The notes: a model not told the origin generated them from the sequence alone. Shown: positions 23,419-31,958, counted from the stretch's first letter. The stretch: 33,026 nucleotides of DNA from Treponema sp. (GCA_014803985.1 JAAVAO010000005.1:1-33026), one strand, 5' to 3'. A program made the numbers and translations.

Positions 23419-25236
23419 CTATTTCACAAAAACCCAGTCAGTCTTTATTCCATTTAAATTATCATAATACACATTGCTCAAATCCCACTTATTCCTAATC
23501 GCCCAAACGCTTCTACTACGCACAAGATACAACAACGGACACTCCTCCAATATAATTGCCTGATATTCATCCCATATTTTTTTCGCTTCGTTTTTATCAA
23601 TTGTATAGCATCCCTCGTTATAAAGATAGTCTATCCGCGCCTCCCACTCTGTTGCAGGACTTTCTTGCAATGGATGCCACAAATGCAAATTGCCATAACT
23701 AGGCCACACATTGCTTCCCTGCGAGGGAAAAAGAATAGCTCCAAAACCTATGATAACGCTCTGCCAATCATACGAAGAAGTTAACATTTCAATCAACTTT
23801 TGAAAGTCAATTTGTCGAATATATATTTTTATGCCCACTTTTGCGCATTCATCCGCGATAATAAGCGCAATGTCATTCGTAATTGTATTTGAAGAGGCGA
23901 TTGTAAGGTCAAATTCAACTTTTATGCCTTCAGAATCACGCATTACACCACTGGAATCGCGAGAAAACCCCGCCTCTTCAAGCAAGCGCAACGCCCGTTC
24001 CACATCAAATCGATATTGCAGCGTAATTTCCTCATTATAAAATGGATTTGCTTCAGGGAACATATAATATGTTGGCTCTGCAAGACCACGATACGTCTGC
24101 TCGATAATCCGCTCTCTATTTAAAAGACAACTCATCGCCTGCCGAAACTTTTTATTTGTGAACCACCGGTAATAGTCGCTTGTAGAATTCTTCGGATTTT
24201 GATTAAAACTCCAAAATTGCGCCCCCATGCTTCCCTCTGCATTGAACGCAGTGTAATTGTCCTTTTGATTTTCAACAACATCACTCACATTTTCAGGAGT
24301 TGCCAAATAACTTTCCGTCTTTTCCTGCTTAAACAAAAGGTAATCTGTATTCATATCGCCCACAATCTGAAAAACCATCTGCTCCATATAGGGAATTGAA
24401 TTTCCATTCTCGTCTTTTTCCCAATAATAGGGATTTCTCTTGAACACCAGTCGCTGTGAAGGCGCGTATTCCGTCAAATACCATTTTCCACATGACGGAA
24501 GTGTTTTCACATCTACATCAGCGGAAAAAAGAGCCTTCACTGCTTCTGCGCCTCCCCGTTCCTTTGCCTCCCGATAAATAAAAGAAGGACAAAGCGACAT
24601 ATTAGTTGCAAGAAGAGGATCTGCCACAATGCGCGGAAAAACAAAGTCAAATCTCCTGTCATCAATTTTTACACACTCAATTCGTCGTTCGCTCCCATCA
24701 GGCATAGAAACTAACTGCTGGGCATACCCACTTGACTGAAACTGCTCGTCACCGGCAATTTCGTTATACCAAAAAACAAAGTCATCGCTCGTAACAGGAA
24801 TTTTTTCATCTCGATCTGGATACGTCCAAAAAAGATTTTCTCGCAACATATAATGAACAATGAGAGTGTCCGTTTTATTGTTCGTTTCAATGTCGAAAAA
24901 CGCAATATGCGGTTTCCACGTGCGCTCAAATGCATCGTAATCCACAAGGTAATCCAAAGTCATAGAAATAATAGAGTTTGAAGAAGAATCGCGTTCGCCA
25001 ATGAGTTGATTAAACGTCTTCGGATCAGAAAGAATAGAATCATACCATATTCCGCCAACTTTACCTGCATTCATTTTTTCACCACGCCACGGCTTTGAAA
25101 CCGTTTTATCCAAAACAAGGCGATCCTGCCCCGAAGTAATTTTATCAATTTCCTCAAGTGTCATTTCAGGACTTTTAGAGCAAGAAAAACAAACGATGGA
25201 AAAAGCAACACACAAACAAAAACCTTTAAATCGCAT
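23419..25236 (-). CDS. oppA: OppA-type peptide-binding lipoprotein
   Basis: Solute-binding protein of family 5, which captures peptides (or similar solutes) for the Opp permeases. From the ATG at 25236 it is 605 aa with a lipid signal ending in FSC (Cys19). The longer upstream frame is not supported. Family features are GGIWYDSILSDPKTFNQLI near the mature N-terminus, WTYPDRDEKIPVTSDDFVFWY, KRNPYYWEKDENGNSIPYM, and FRQAMSCLLNRERI with MFPEANPFYNEE. It heads the opp operon. No Shine-Dalgarno is seen. TGCTATAAT ends 6 nt before the ATG, predicting a leaderless mRNA and confirming this start. Confidence 0.9.
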   Translation of the reverse strand: MRFKGFCLCVAFSIVCFSCSKSPEMTLEEIDKITSGQDRLVLDKTVSKPWRGEKMNAGKVGGIWYDSILSDPKTFNQLIGERDSSSNSIISMTLDYLVDYDAFERTWKPHIAFFDIETNNKTDTLIVHYMLRENLFWTYPDRDEKIPVTSDDFVFWYNEIAGDEQFQSSGYAQQLVSMPDGSERRIECVKIDDRRFDFVFPRIVADPLLATNMSLCPSFIYREAKERGGAEAVKALFSADVDVKTLPSCGKWYLTEYAPSQRLVFKRNPYYWEKDENGNSIPYMEQMVFQIVGDMNTDYLLFKQEKTESYLATPENVSDVVENQKDNYTAFNAEGSMGAQFWSFNQNPKNSTSDYYRWFTNKKFRQAMSCLLNRERIIEQTYRGLAEPTYYMFPEANPFYNEEITLQYRFDVERALRLLEEAGFSRDSSGVMRDSEGIKVEFDLTIASSNTITNDIALIIADECAKVGIKIYIRQIDFQKLIEMLTSSYDWQSVIIGFGAILFPSQGSNVWPSYGNLHLWHPLQESPATEWEARIDYLYNEGCYTIDKNEAKKIWDEYQAIILEECPLLYLVRSRSVWAIRNKWDLSNVYYDNLNGIKTDWVFVK

Positions 25237-25242
25237 ACCATT

Positions 25243-25251
25243 ATTATAGCA
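25243..25251 (-). promoter_or_regulatory. Extended -10 of oppA, leaderless geometry
   Basis: On the minus strand TGCTATAAT, a perfect extended -10, is followed by aatggt and the oppA ATG. No good -35 is visible, as is allowed for extended -10 promoters. Predicted transcription start is the A of the ATG. Confidence 0.65.
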
Positions 25252-25625
25252 CAAAAGGCAGAAGTCGAGGAATAAAAAAACAAATAGAAAAGCACTAGCC
25301 AGCTCTCGTAAAGTACGCAATTCCTACGGGATTGCTACCGAGTTTGCGTTGCAAAGTCGCATACAAAACTGGGCAAGCAGGGCGTGACAGCATTTTTATA
25401 TGAACCCCCTTACGGTAGCGAAGCAATGCAGAAGGTAGCCCCAGCCACTTTTGGTAACGTAGTGTACAAAACTAGGTGAGCAGGGCTTTGTCCTACAACA
25501 ATAATCACTTCGGCTGTTCGCTGGCAGACAGTCTCGCAATGATATACATAATTTCTTCTATAATTCTTGCATTTTTTTTAAATAAAAAGTACCATTTTCA
25601 CATTGAAATTATTAGAGAGGAAATT
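25252..25625. repeat. Divergent spacer oppA / M23 with repeat copies
   Basis: No gene is supported here; an open frame upstream of the peptidase start passes through repeats and is not its real N-terminus. Two related units lie at about 25361-25392 (TACAAAACTGGGCAAGCAGG) and 25459-25495 (TACAAAACTAGGTGAGCAGG). CCGAGTTTGCGTTGCAAAG at 25343 resembles the hairpin at 36-58. A perfect TATAAT at 25559-25564 may serve the M23 gene, but its -35 is weak. Confidence 0.45.
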
Positions 25626-26603
25626 ATGAAAACAAAACAAACGGTGCTTTTATTAACAGGCATCTTGGTTTGCACATCGCTTTTTGCAAACACAGTTTCA
25701 TTTCAAAACGCAGGCTGTTCTGGCATTGTCAGTTATAACGAAAGCGCAGGTCCAGGAGAAGCAGTTTTTGCACGAATGAGTGTGCGCGGAATAAAAAATC
25801 AAAAAAGAAAATCGCAAGCAGAAGTGCAAGGAGTATTGCAACTCATAAAGGACGGAAAAAAAATTGACTCCGCGCGGTTTTATCAAATAAATCAAAAGGC
25901 ACGGAAAACAGCGAACATAGAATTGCTTGCGTCAATTCCCCTTTCGCTGTGGACAGACACCAATGCGGACTACTCCCTAAAAGTGATTTTTTCAACGCCT
26001 ACAGAAATCGAAAAAGAATTTTCACTTCCCTTTGAAGTTGAGGCGCGTCATTTTGAACGCGAAGTGCTTGACCTAAACGAGGCAAATTCCAATATAAAGC
26101 AAAATATGAGCGCAGAACGAATGGCTCAAATTGAAAAATTGAACACCATTTTAGGAACTGCGCAGCCAAACAATGTATACACACTAAAACCATTCATCAA
26201 ACCTGTAAAATCAGAACGAATGACAGCGCATTTTGGCGACAAGCGCGTATACAAGTATACGGACGGCACAAGTGAAAACTCACAGCATTACGGACATGAT
26301 TACGGAGTTCCAGAAGGAACAGACGTCTTTGCCTGTGCAGAAGGAAGGGTTGTACTGGCGGAAGAGCGCATTTCCACTGGCTGGAGCATTGTCATTGAAC
26401 ATCTTCCAGGGCTTTACAGTCTATACTACCATTTGAGTCGCCTTGACGTTAAAGAAAACGACTATGTAAAACAGGGAGAGAAAATCGGTCTTTCAGGTTC
26501 TACAGGGCTTGCAACAGGCCCCCACTTGCATTGGGAAGTTCGTTTAAATATGGCTGCCGTCACCCCCGATTTCTTCACAAAAGACTTTACATTTGAAGAA
26601 TAA
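25626..26603 (+). CDS. Secreted M23 (LytM-type) peptidoglycan endopeptidase
   Basis: A 325-aa exported zinc peptidase. The start is the ATG behind GAGAGGAAATT, which gives a clear signal peptide (MKTKQTVLLLTGILVCTSLF, cleaved near Ala21). Residues about 25-140 form a beta-rich N-terminal domain. The LytM domain is about 195-315 with zinc ligands His221 and Asp225 (HYGHDYG) and His302, and catalytic His269 (YYHLS) and His300 (GPHLHW). All essential residues are kept, so it should cut peptide cross-links in the wall. It is a single gene, followed by a 500-bp hairpin-rich spacer. Confidence 0.93.
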   Translation: MKTKQTVLLLTGILVCTSLFANTVSFQNAGCSGIVSYNESAGPGEAVFARMSVRGIKNQKRKSQAEVQGVLQLIKDGKKIDSARFYQINQKARKTANIELLASIPLSLWTDTNADYSLKVIFSTPTEIEKEFSLPFEVEARHFEREVLDLNEANSNIKQNMSAERMAQIEKLNTILGTAQPNNVYTLKPFIKPVKSERMTAHFGDKRVYKYTDGTSENSQHYGHDYGVPEGTDVFACAEGRVVLAEERISTGWSIVIEHLPGLYSLYYHLSRLDVKENDYVKQGEKIGLSGSTGLATGPHLHWEVRLNMAAVTPDFFTKDFTFEE

Positions 26604-26820
26604 TAGCGGAAAGGGCGAAAGATACATTGGTTTTTCATTTCTATTCCTTGACTTTCGCCTTCAGTTTTGCTACCTCGCAATGCTCGGCTTCACGCAAAAC
26701 TGACTAGAGGGTTGTAAATTTGCGGAAGGTTCATTGGTTTTTCAGTTTTTATTCCTTCTTAAAAATTAAGTTTGCAGAAAATATCAATTTTCTACAAACG
26801 TAATTTGGCCTGCGAGAGCA
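26604..26820. repeat. Hairpin-rich convergent spacer, first part
   Basis: GGCGAAAG (26614-26621) and CTTTCGCC (26652-26659) form a stem after the M23 stop, a possible terminator. The block CATTGGTTTTTCATTTCTATT (26625-) occurs again from 26732 with one G/T and one C/T change, each time after GCGGAA. Positions 26662-26686 are the inverse of 4323-4347. GTTTGCAGAAAAT (26770-26782) pairs with ATTTTCTACAAAC (26787-26799) apart from one mismatch. GCCTGC / GCAGGC is a small stem at about 26808-26823. Confidence 0.6.
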
Positions 26821-26897
26821 GGCAGTGAAATAGGCGAGTTTTTGAAAAAAACTCGCGGTAAGAAACAGCAACGCTATTTCAGTTACTGTTTCTTACC
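26821..26897 (+). repeat. Two-hairpin element, copy B
   Basis: Starts GGCAGTGAAATAG. Hairpin 1: GCGAGTTTTT (26834-26843), loop GAA, AAAAACTCGC (26847-26856), perfect. Hairpin 2: GGTAAGAAACAGCAAC (26857-26872), loop GCTATTTCA, GTTACTGTTTCTTACC (26882-26897), 16 bp with one mismatch. The order and loop match copy A, while the stem of hairpin 2 is a different sequence. Confidence 0.8.
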
Positions 26898-27106
26898 GCT
26901 TGACTTCTGGGCGCAGGGCAAGCCCTGCTTACCGAGTTTACTTTGCAAACTCGCAGTTAGTATCTGTAACGATTAGCCTTTTGAAAAACTAGATAGTTGG
27001 TTGATATCTTGGAGAAAGGGAAAGCGGAGCCCCATCCTCTTTCCCTTTCAATCCTTTTTTCTTTCCTGCTCCAGTTTTGTTATTGTAAGGATTGAAAGCA
27101 TCGCGA
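26898..27106. repeat. Hairpin-rich convergent spacer, second part
   Basis: GCAGGGC/GCCCTGC (26913-26928) and CGAGTTT/AAACTCG (26933-26953) repeat the block at 16-58. GAAAGGGAAAG (27014-27024) pairs perfectly with CTTTCCCTTTC (27039-27049). CTTTCAATCC (27045-27054) can instead pair with GGATTGAAAG (27089-27098). The two stems share bases 27045-27049, so only one can form at a time. Confidence 0.55.
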
Positions 27107-29170
27107 CTATTGCAGAGGGGCAAAGTAACCTGTTTCATCGCGACCACTGCGATTTAAAAGATATGTTTCCACCTCCACAGGAAGATACTTTTCACCGAAA
27201 TTCGCCCCCAGTGCAGAAGTGTATGTGAAAGAATAGTATCCATTCGGCAGAGAGACAATGTCGTTTATAATTTCTGAAAGTCCTTCCTCCCTCCAAATAT
27301 GATAGTCTTTGCCACACGTATTTTTCACAATATATTCAATCTCTTCATCTATTTTTCCCATAGCAAATCCCTCCACATAGTAGCAGGGAATTGAATTATT
27401 CTTCAAATAAGCGGCGGTTTCCGAAAGCAAATAATTAGAGAAAGCATCTTGAGTAATTTTTCCAGAACCAATAACAATAATCGCGCGTTTTTTTTCAGCG
27501 TTAATCAAACTGTTTGCACAAAGCCTTAAGGCAAGATCAAACGGAACAACGTCAGAAATCGGAGTTTTTAACGCGCTTTCACTAAAATTAACCGCCCCTT
27601 CAGGAACTCCGCTATATTCAAGGGCAGGGATGCTTCCCGCAGAAACTATTTTTAACACGCCTTTTCCATTCATCGCCCGCGCAATCTCTCGCACACAATT
27701 TTCAACGCCACCTGAAACATTAAAATTTCTTGACGACGCGCTTCTGTCTATTAAAATCGTTATATCTGCAAAATCAAGATCCGCCCCCGCCCCATTAAAA
27801 CGAAGGTTTGAAACAGGTCTTTTTTCCTCTGTAATATAAAAATTATTTTCCCTAAGACCAACCAAAGGCCCGCTATATCGATTTTCAACCTTTATTTCCA
27901 GCGTCACTTCAGGAAAGTTTTCCGAATACACCTTTTCAATTTGAACAAAAAGTCCGCCAACCACTTCCTGCATTTTTGCCATAACACACACTTCATTTGA
28001 CTTCATATCAGTGACAATAACATTTTCATTCACATCAGGAACGGCAGAGGTTAATCTTGACGGTGCATTTCCGCTTGTCATATTTTCAAAAATCGCCCCG
28101 GAACGCACATCAATTGAAAATATTTTATTTGTATCACAAACAACAATATAATCGTTCCACACCTTTAACGCTTCAGGTTTAGAAAAAGCCCCTTTTTCAA
28201 CTACATTGCGCCTAAAATTTCCTGAAATATCAAATTCATAGATGCAACCGTCAATATCATCTGCAATGTAGACAGCGTTTCCAATGACAGCGATTCCTGT
28301 AGGACCTTTCAACCCCTCAAAAGAACCATTTGCCTCGCCAAAAGAAAACAAGGGCTCTCCATCTTTGTCAAACACATCAACACGTCGATTTCCATAATCA
28401 GAAACAAAAACATTTTCCCGCACATCTTGAGCAATATACTGAGGCCCCACCATTTGCCCTGCGCCTCGCCCTTTAGAGCCAAAATACTTCTTGAATTTTC
28501 CCCGTGAATCAAGAAGAGCAAGCCTATCCCCTGCAAATTCTGAAACAAGCAGATCGCCCGATGCAAGTCGTATTATATCAAGCGGACGGTCGAATCCATT
28601 TATCGGGCCGGGTATTCGGTCAATTACAAATCCATTTACATTGAAAAGAAGCAGTTCGTTTGTGCCATAGGACAACACCCAAAACGTTCCATCGGGATTA
28701 GCCAATGCCGAAACTGGCTGTGAAAAAAGCAACGTGCCGTTGTAAAAACCTGAAAAACTGCCCGCCTCTGTGTATTTATCCTGCTTTGCATCGCCGGGAA
28801 CAAAAACTCTTCTTTCACTCACAATTTCTATTTTATTTTGCAAAAGAAGACCGCCATATCCATTTTCCGCAGCCCTTGTCCATTGCTGCAACGCCGTTCC
28901 ACCCATGCCAGAAAAATAATACGCCTTTCCCATCCAATCCAAAATCAAATTATCGCTTGGAAGATAGCCAATCGCCTTTTCAAACTGCATCAAGGATTCA
29001 TTGAACGCCCCCCGATAATACGCTTGCACTCCACGGCGAAATTCCTGCGCTGCAAGAGCCTCCTCAGCAGTTCTATATTCACCAGACGCATAAAGCCCTG
29101 CATTATCCTGAGCAAAAGCACCACCAAAAACAAGAGAAAATAAAACTGCCGCCACAAAAAGCCTTTTCAT
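27107..29170 (-). CDS. Exported TPR / NHL-propeller / vWA-like protein
   Basis: A 687-aa periplasmic protein. The signal peptide ends AFA (cleavage after about residue 20). Domain order: a TPR-like helical region (about 32-105), a beta-propeller with NHL-type repeats (about 140-395, for example DLLVSEFAGDRLALLDSRGKF and VFVSDYGNRRVDVFDKDGEP), then a vWA-like domain from about 468 with a full MIDAS start DRSAS (Asp475, Ser477, Ser479). The MIDAS suggests metal-dependent binding of a partner. It starts directly after the TPR gene stop, with GGAGAG upstream. Together with the TPR protein it probably forms an envelope scaffold. The exact role is unknown. Confidence 0.8.
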   Translation of the reverse strand: MKRLFVAAVLFSLVFGGAFAQDNAGLYASGEYRTAEEALAAQEFRRGVQAYYRGAFNESLMQFEKAIGYLPSDNLILDWMGKAYYFSGMGGTALQQWTRAAENGYGGLLLQNKIEIVSERRVFVPGDAKQDKYTEAGSFSGFYNGTLLFSQPVSALANPDGTFWVLSYGTNELLLFNVNGFVIDRIPGPINGFDRPLDIIRLASGDLLVSEFAGDRLALLDSRGKFKKYFGSKGRGAGQMVGPQYIAQDVRENVFVSDYGNRRVDVFDKDGEPLFSFGEANGSFEGLKGPTGIAVIGNAVYIADDIDGCIYEFDISGNFRRNVVEKGAFSKPEALKVWNDYIVVCDTNKIFSIDVRSGAIFENMTSGNAPSRLTSAVPDVNENVIVTDMKSNEVCVMAKMQEVVGGLFVQIEKVYSENFPEVTLEIKVENRYSGPLVGLRENNFYITEEKRPVSNLRFNGAGADLDFADITILIDRSASSRNFNVSGGVENCVREIARAMNGKGVLKIVSAGSIPALEYSGVPEGAVNFSESALKTPISDVVPFDLALRLCANSLINAEKKRAIIVIGSGKITQDAFSNYLLSETAAYLKNNSIPCYYVEGFAMGKIDEEIEYIVKNTCGKDYHIWREEGLSEIINDIVSLPNGYYSFTYTSALGANFGEKYLPVEVETYLLNRSGRDETGYFAPLQ

Positions 29171-29866
29171 TTATGCGTTCTCTCCAACAAGGGACAACGC
29201 CCTTAAATGCCTTGCAATTTCAATTCGAGAACCATCAATTGCGCTTGCCTTTTCAAGATATTTTCTCGCCTCGTCAAAAAGACCGAGCTTGTAGTAAACC
29301 CAGCCGAGAGAGTCAAGGCAAGCGGCAGAATTCGGAGAAAAGTCCACCGCCCTTTTGCAAAAGGAAAGAGCGCGCGTCAAATCCTTTTCCTCACAGGCAA
29401 GCACATACCCAATTCCATTCAACGCGGTAATGTTATCGGGATTTTCCGAAAGGGATTTTTCATAGTAGCCGAGACACTTCTCAACATCGCTCTCTTCCCA
29501 TGAGATAAAAGCCAATGCAGCATACACCAACTCGCTTTTATAATGCGCTTCAAGGAGCGTCTCCAATTCAAACGAGGCGAGCCTTTTTCTGCCCGAAATA
29601 GAATAAATCACCGCCAGTATAAACCGGCACTGCAAAACACGTTCCTTGTCATCGGAAGATGTAACCACCTGCTCCAAATACACAAGCGCATCCTCATAAC
29701 GAGAAAGTTTTGCATAAGAAAGCCCCAAATAGTATGCAATCTCAATATTTTCTTCTTCAGAGTCAGAAGAAAGCGATAAAAAGAACGCAAGTGCATCCGA
29801 ATATTTTTTTTGATTAAAAAGCTCTTGTCCATAAGACAACGAATTTTCTTTCATATTTCCCACCAT
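29171..29866 (-). CDS. TPR-repeat protein
   Basis: A 231-aa protein made almost entirely of tetratricopeptide repeats, about five, used for protein-protein contact. Clear units are SYGQELFNQKKYSDALAFFL, YYLGLSYAKLSRYEDALVYL, GYYEKSLSENPDNITALNGI, FCKRAVDFSPNSAACLDSLG and VYYKLGLFDEARKYLEKA. No signal peptide is seen, so it is probably cytoplasmic. It lies 9 bp after surE and abuts the vWA gene. Two starts are possible. ATG at 29866 has TAAAAT 6 nt upstream (leaderless geometry), whereas ATG at 29854 (Met5) has GGTGGGA in front. Confidence 0.85.
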   Translation of the reverse strand: MVGNMKENSLSYGQELFNQKKYSDALAFFLSLSSDSEEENIEIAYYLGLSYAKLSRYEDALVYLEQVVTSSDDKERVLQCRFILAVIYSISGRKRLASFELETLLEAHYKSELVYAALAFISWEESDVEKCLGYYEKSLSENPDNITALNGIGYVLACEEKDLTRALSFCKRAVDFSPNSAACLDSLGWVYYKLGLFDEARKYLEKASAIDGSRIEIARHLRALSLVGENA

Positions 29867-29875
29867 GACTACATT

Positions 29876-30655
29876 TTACAATGAAAAATGAAAGTCGTCT
29901 AGAACTTCATAGCAATTTGGCTCAACTTGAACGCATGAAACCGATATAAACCCCTCCTCGCACAATGCAAAATCGCTTTCGCACGCATTCTGTGTTTCGG
30001 GATTATTGCCAATAAATTCCGCGGATAGCATTCCATCGTCTCCTTCAAAAATGCGCACTCCATCGTTGCAATAACACCGACGCGCAAGACACTTTGCAAC
30101 ACGCGCTCCCCTCCACTTCTCCACGGCAAACGCATTGACATTTACAAATGCGCGGTTTTCCATTTTTTTTGCAAGAGCAACTAATGCATCTATGTTTTTC
30201 GCCGCAAAATCAGCCATTCGTCTGTAATATGATGCCTTGTCACAACACACTTCGTCACTCTGCACCTCACTAAAGTCAATGCTCAATGCAACAGACGGAA
30301 CATTATACAGCGCGCCTTGTCTTGCCACTGCACACGTTCCGGAATACAATATATCCGTTCCAAGATTCGCCCCGTCATTTATTCCTGCAAAGACTGCATC
30401 GATTTTTTCAGGGATAAGCCCACTTCTAAACGCCGCAATTACGCAATCGGCAGGAGTTCCACTATATGACCACTCTTTTTCTCCAACGCATTCAATGGAA
30501 AAGGAATTGCACATGGTGATCGCATTTGAAATTGCCGAACGATTTCTAGACGGCGCAAACACAAAAACAGTGTGACCTGCCTGCCGTATCGCACAAGTCA
30601 AAAATTGTATTCCCTTCGCAGTTATTCCATCATCATTTGAAATCAGTATATTCAT
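29876..30655 (-). CDS. surE: 5'-nucleotidase SurE
   Basis: A 259-aa metal-dependent nucleoside 5'-monophosphate phosphatase linked to stationary-phase survival. The family's hallmark NDDG (Asp8-Asp9) is at residues 7-10, SRNRSA near 36-41 supplies a metal-binding Ser/Asn region, and the long motif AGINDGANLGTDILYSGTCA is at about 90-109. The length is normal for SurE. AGGAG lies about 7 nt before the ATG. It is the first gene of the surE-TPR-vWA run, separated from galK by a structured spacer. Confidence 0.95.
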   Translation of the reverse strand: MNILISNDDGITAKGIQFLTCAIRQAGHTVFVFAPSRNRSAISNAITMCNSFSIECVGEKEWSYSGTPADCVIAAFRSGLIPEKIDAVFAGINDGANLGTDILYSGTCAVARQGALYNVPSVALSIDFSEVQSDEVCCDKASYYRRMADFAAKNIDALVALAKKMENRAFVNVNAFAVEKWRGARVAKCLARRCYCNDGVRIFEGDDGMLSAEFIGNNPETQNACESDFALCEEGFISVSCVQVEPNCYEVLDDFHFSL

Positions 30656-30691
30656 CTAAAACTCCTGCCACTTCGCAATGAAATGAGAAGT
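30656..30691. repeat. Small hairpin upstream of surE
   Basis: TGCCACTTC (30666-30674) pairs with GAAGTGGCA (30687-30695) over 9 bp. It lies directly before the two-hairpin element and next to the surE ribosome-binding site, so it could affect surE translation. Confidence 0.5.
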
Positions 30692-30768
30692 GGCATTTGA
30701 TATGCAAGTTTCCAACGGAAACTTGTCATGATAAAAGTACTGCGCCATTTGTGCAGTGCTTTTATCAT
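30692..30768 (+). repeat. Two-hairpin element, copy C (galK-surE spacer)
   Basis: Starts GGCATTTGATAT. Hairpin 1: CAAGTTTCC (30705-30713), loop AAC, GGAAACTTG (30717-30725). Hairpin 2: ATGATAAAAGTACTGC (30728-30743), loop GCCATTTGT, GCAGTGCTTTTATCAT (30753-30768), 16 bp with one G-U type pair. It overlaps the last bases of the galK frame and probably ends or processes that transcript. The layout and loop match copies A and B. Confidence 0.75.
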
Positions 30769-31958
30769 AACTCCTGTTCGCTCACAATCCTCGCCCCATC
30801 GACACTATGAACTTCATAGTATGTCGGATGAAAATCAAAGACATGTTCATATTCAACAAGCTTTTCTTTGAATTTTTGAATGTCCTGTCCGCGCAAAATT
30901 GTGTACACACACCTTCCAAACCCCTTGCCTGTAATTCGCCCGCAAGAAACAGGCTCTCTTTTATACTCAAGGTTCGGCTCAATTTCAGCAACTCTTTTTA
31001 AAATCCAATCTATTTCCGGGCATGAAAGGTTATACAAATCCCTCAAACTTTCATAACTATGATTTACCGCCCGCATAAACCGACTAAAGTCATTTTTCTT
31101 CAGGGCTGTAATCGCTTCCAAAACATCTTTGTGTTCCCGTATAATGCAAAGCAACTTTCGTTTTGTATCCTTGCTAACGACAGAAAGCATCTCGTCTATG
31201 TCTGTAACATCATTCACATACTGCCAACCGCCAAAAACCCTCGATGTTGTTTCCTTCAAATCCCCTAGATATAAAGCGTTTTCAGGCTCAAAAAGAGTTT
31301 CCTCCTTCCACAGATGAACACGAGGCACTTTTAAGTCCACAAGAAAAATTGTATTGTCACTAAAAGGAATTTTTATATTTTCATACGAATTCTTGTCATG
31401 GTCTGTAACAAGCATACAGCCTTTTTGAGAATACAATGCCGCAAAATTATCGGCGTTGTAGTTTTCCTGCCCCAGAAAAATCCTATTTCCGCGCTCAATT
31501 ATCTGAAGAAGTTTTGAATCCTCGCAATGTATATCAAAAAGAGAACGAAACGCAATCAGCAAAGCAATTTTTATGGCGGTTTTAATTCCAAAGCCAGCGG
31601 ACGGAAGCGTCTCCGAAAAAACAGTTATATCGCAGCCAGAAATAGAGTATCCGCCTGAAGTGTATCCATATATAACTGATTTTATGGCGTTCGCCCACTT
31701 ATTATCCTCTTTTTTAAATTTTATAGACGACAGTGAAGTTTTTTTCCTGTCAGCAAACTGCTTAAAATAAAAATGGAACGTTTGGTCTTTGCGCTTTGAA
31801 ACTGCCACATACACAGGAAAGTTCACCGCCATAGAAAGAGTTTTGTCCTTAAAAAACCACGAATGTTCACCTATAAGATGAAACCGTCCGGGAGCAGTCG
31901 CAATAATATCGGGTTTCACACCGTATTCAGTCAGATGAGCATTGTAAACAGTATCCAT
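30765..31958 (-). CDS. Divergent galactokinase-like GHMP kinase
   Basis: A 397-aa member of the galactokinase branch of the GHMP kinases, normally phosphorylating galactose at C1. Motif I is PGRFHLIGEHS (23-33, Arg25 kept), but the usual GEHTDY is GEHSWF. The ATP-binding motif II, normally rich in Ser (GLSSSA), reads SAGFGIKTA (120-128). The catalytic Asp is probably Asp170 (ADNFAAL for MDQF). Motif III is ITGKGFGRCVY (342-352). The sugar contact changes suggest another substrate or weak activity. Start: ATG at 31958, with GGGA upstream; a TTG six codons earlier is less likely. It precedes surE on the same strand. Confidence 0.75.
   Translation of the reverse strand: MDTVYNAHLTEYGVKPDIIATAPGRFHLIGEHSWFFKDKTLSMAVNFPVYVAVSKRKDQTFHFYFKQFADRKKTSLSSIKFKKEDNKWANAIKSVIYGYTSGGYSISGCDITVFSETLPSAGFGIKTAIKIALLIAFRSLFDIHCEDSKLLQIIERGNRIFLGQENYNADNFAALYSQKGCMLVTDHDKNSYENIKIPFSDNTIFLVDLKVPRVHLWKEETLFEPENALYLGDLKETTSRVFGGWQYVNDVTDIDEMLSVVSKDTKRKLLCIIREHKDVLEAITALKKNDFSRFMRAVNHSYESLRDLYNLSCPEIDWILKRVAEIEPNLEYKREPVSCGRITGKGFGRCVYTILRGQDIQKFKEKLVEYEHVFDFHPTYYEVHSVDGARIVSEQEL

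Noticed and set aside
25237..25320. Longer N-terminus for OppA
   Set aside because: It would place a hydrophobic stretch before the clear lipoprotein signal. The ATG at 25236 fits both the lipobox and the -10 spacing.
25476..25625. Longer N-terminus for the M23 peptidase
   Set aside because: The extension reads through dispersed repeats, whereas the ATG at 25626 has a good ribosome-binding site and gives a proper signal peptide.
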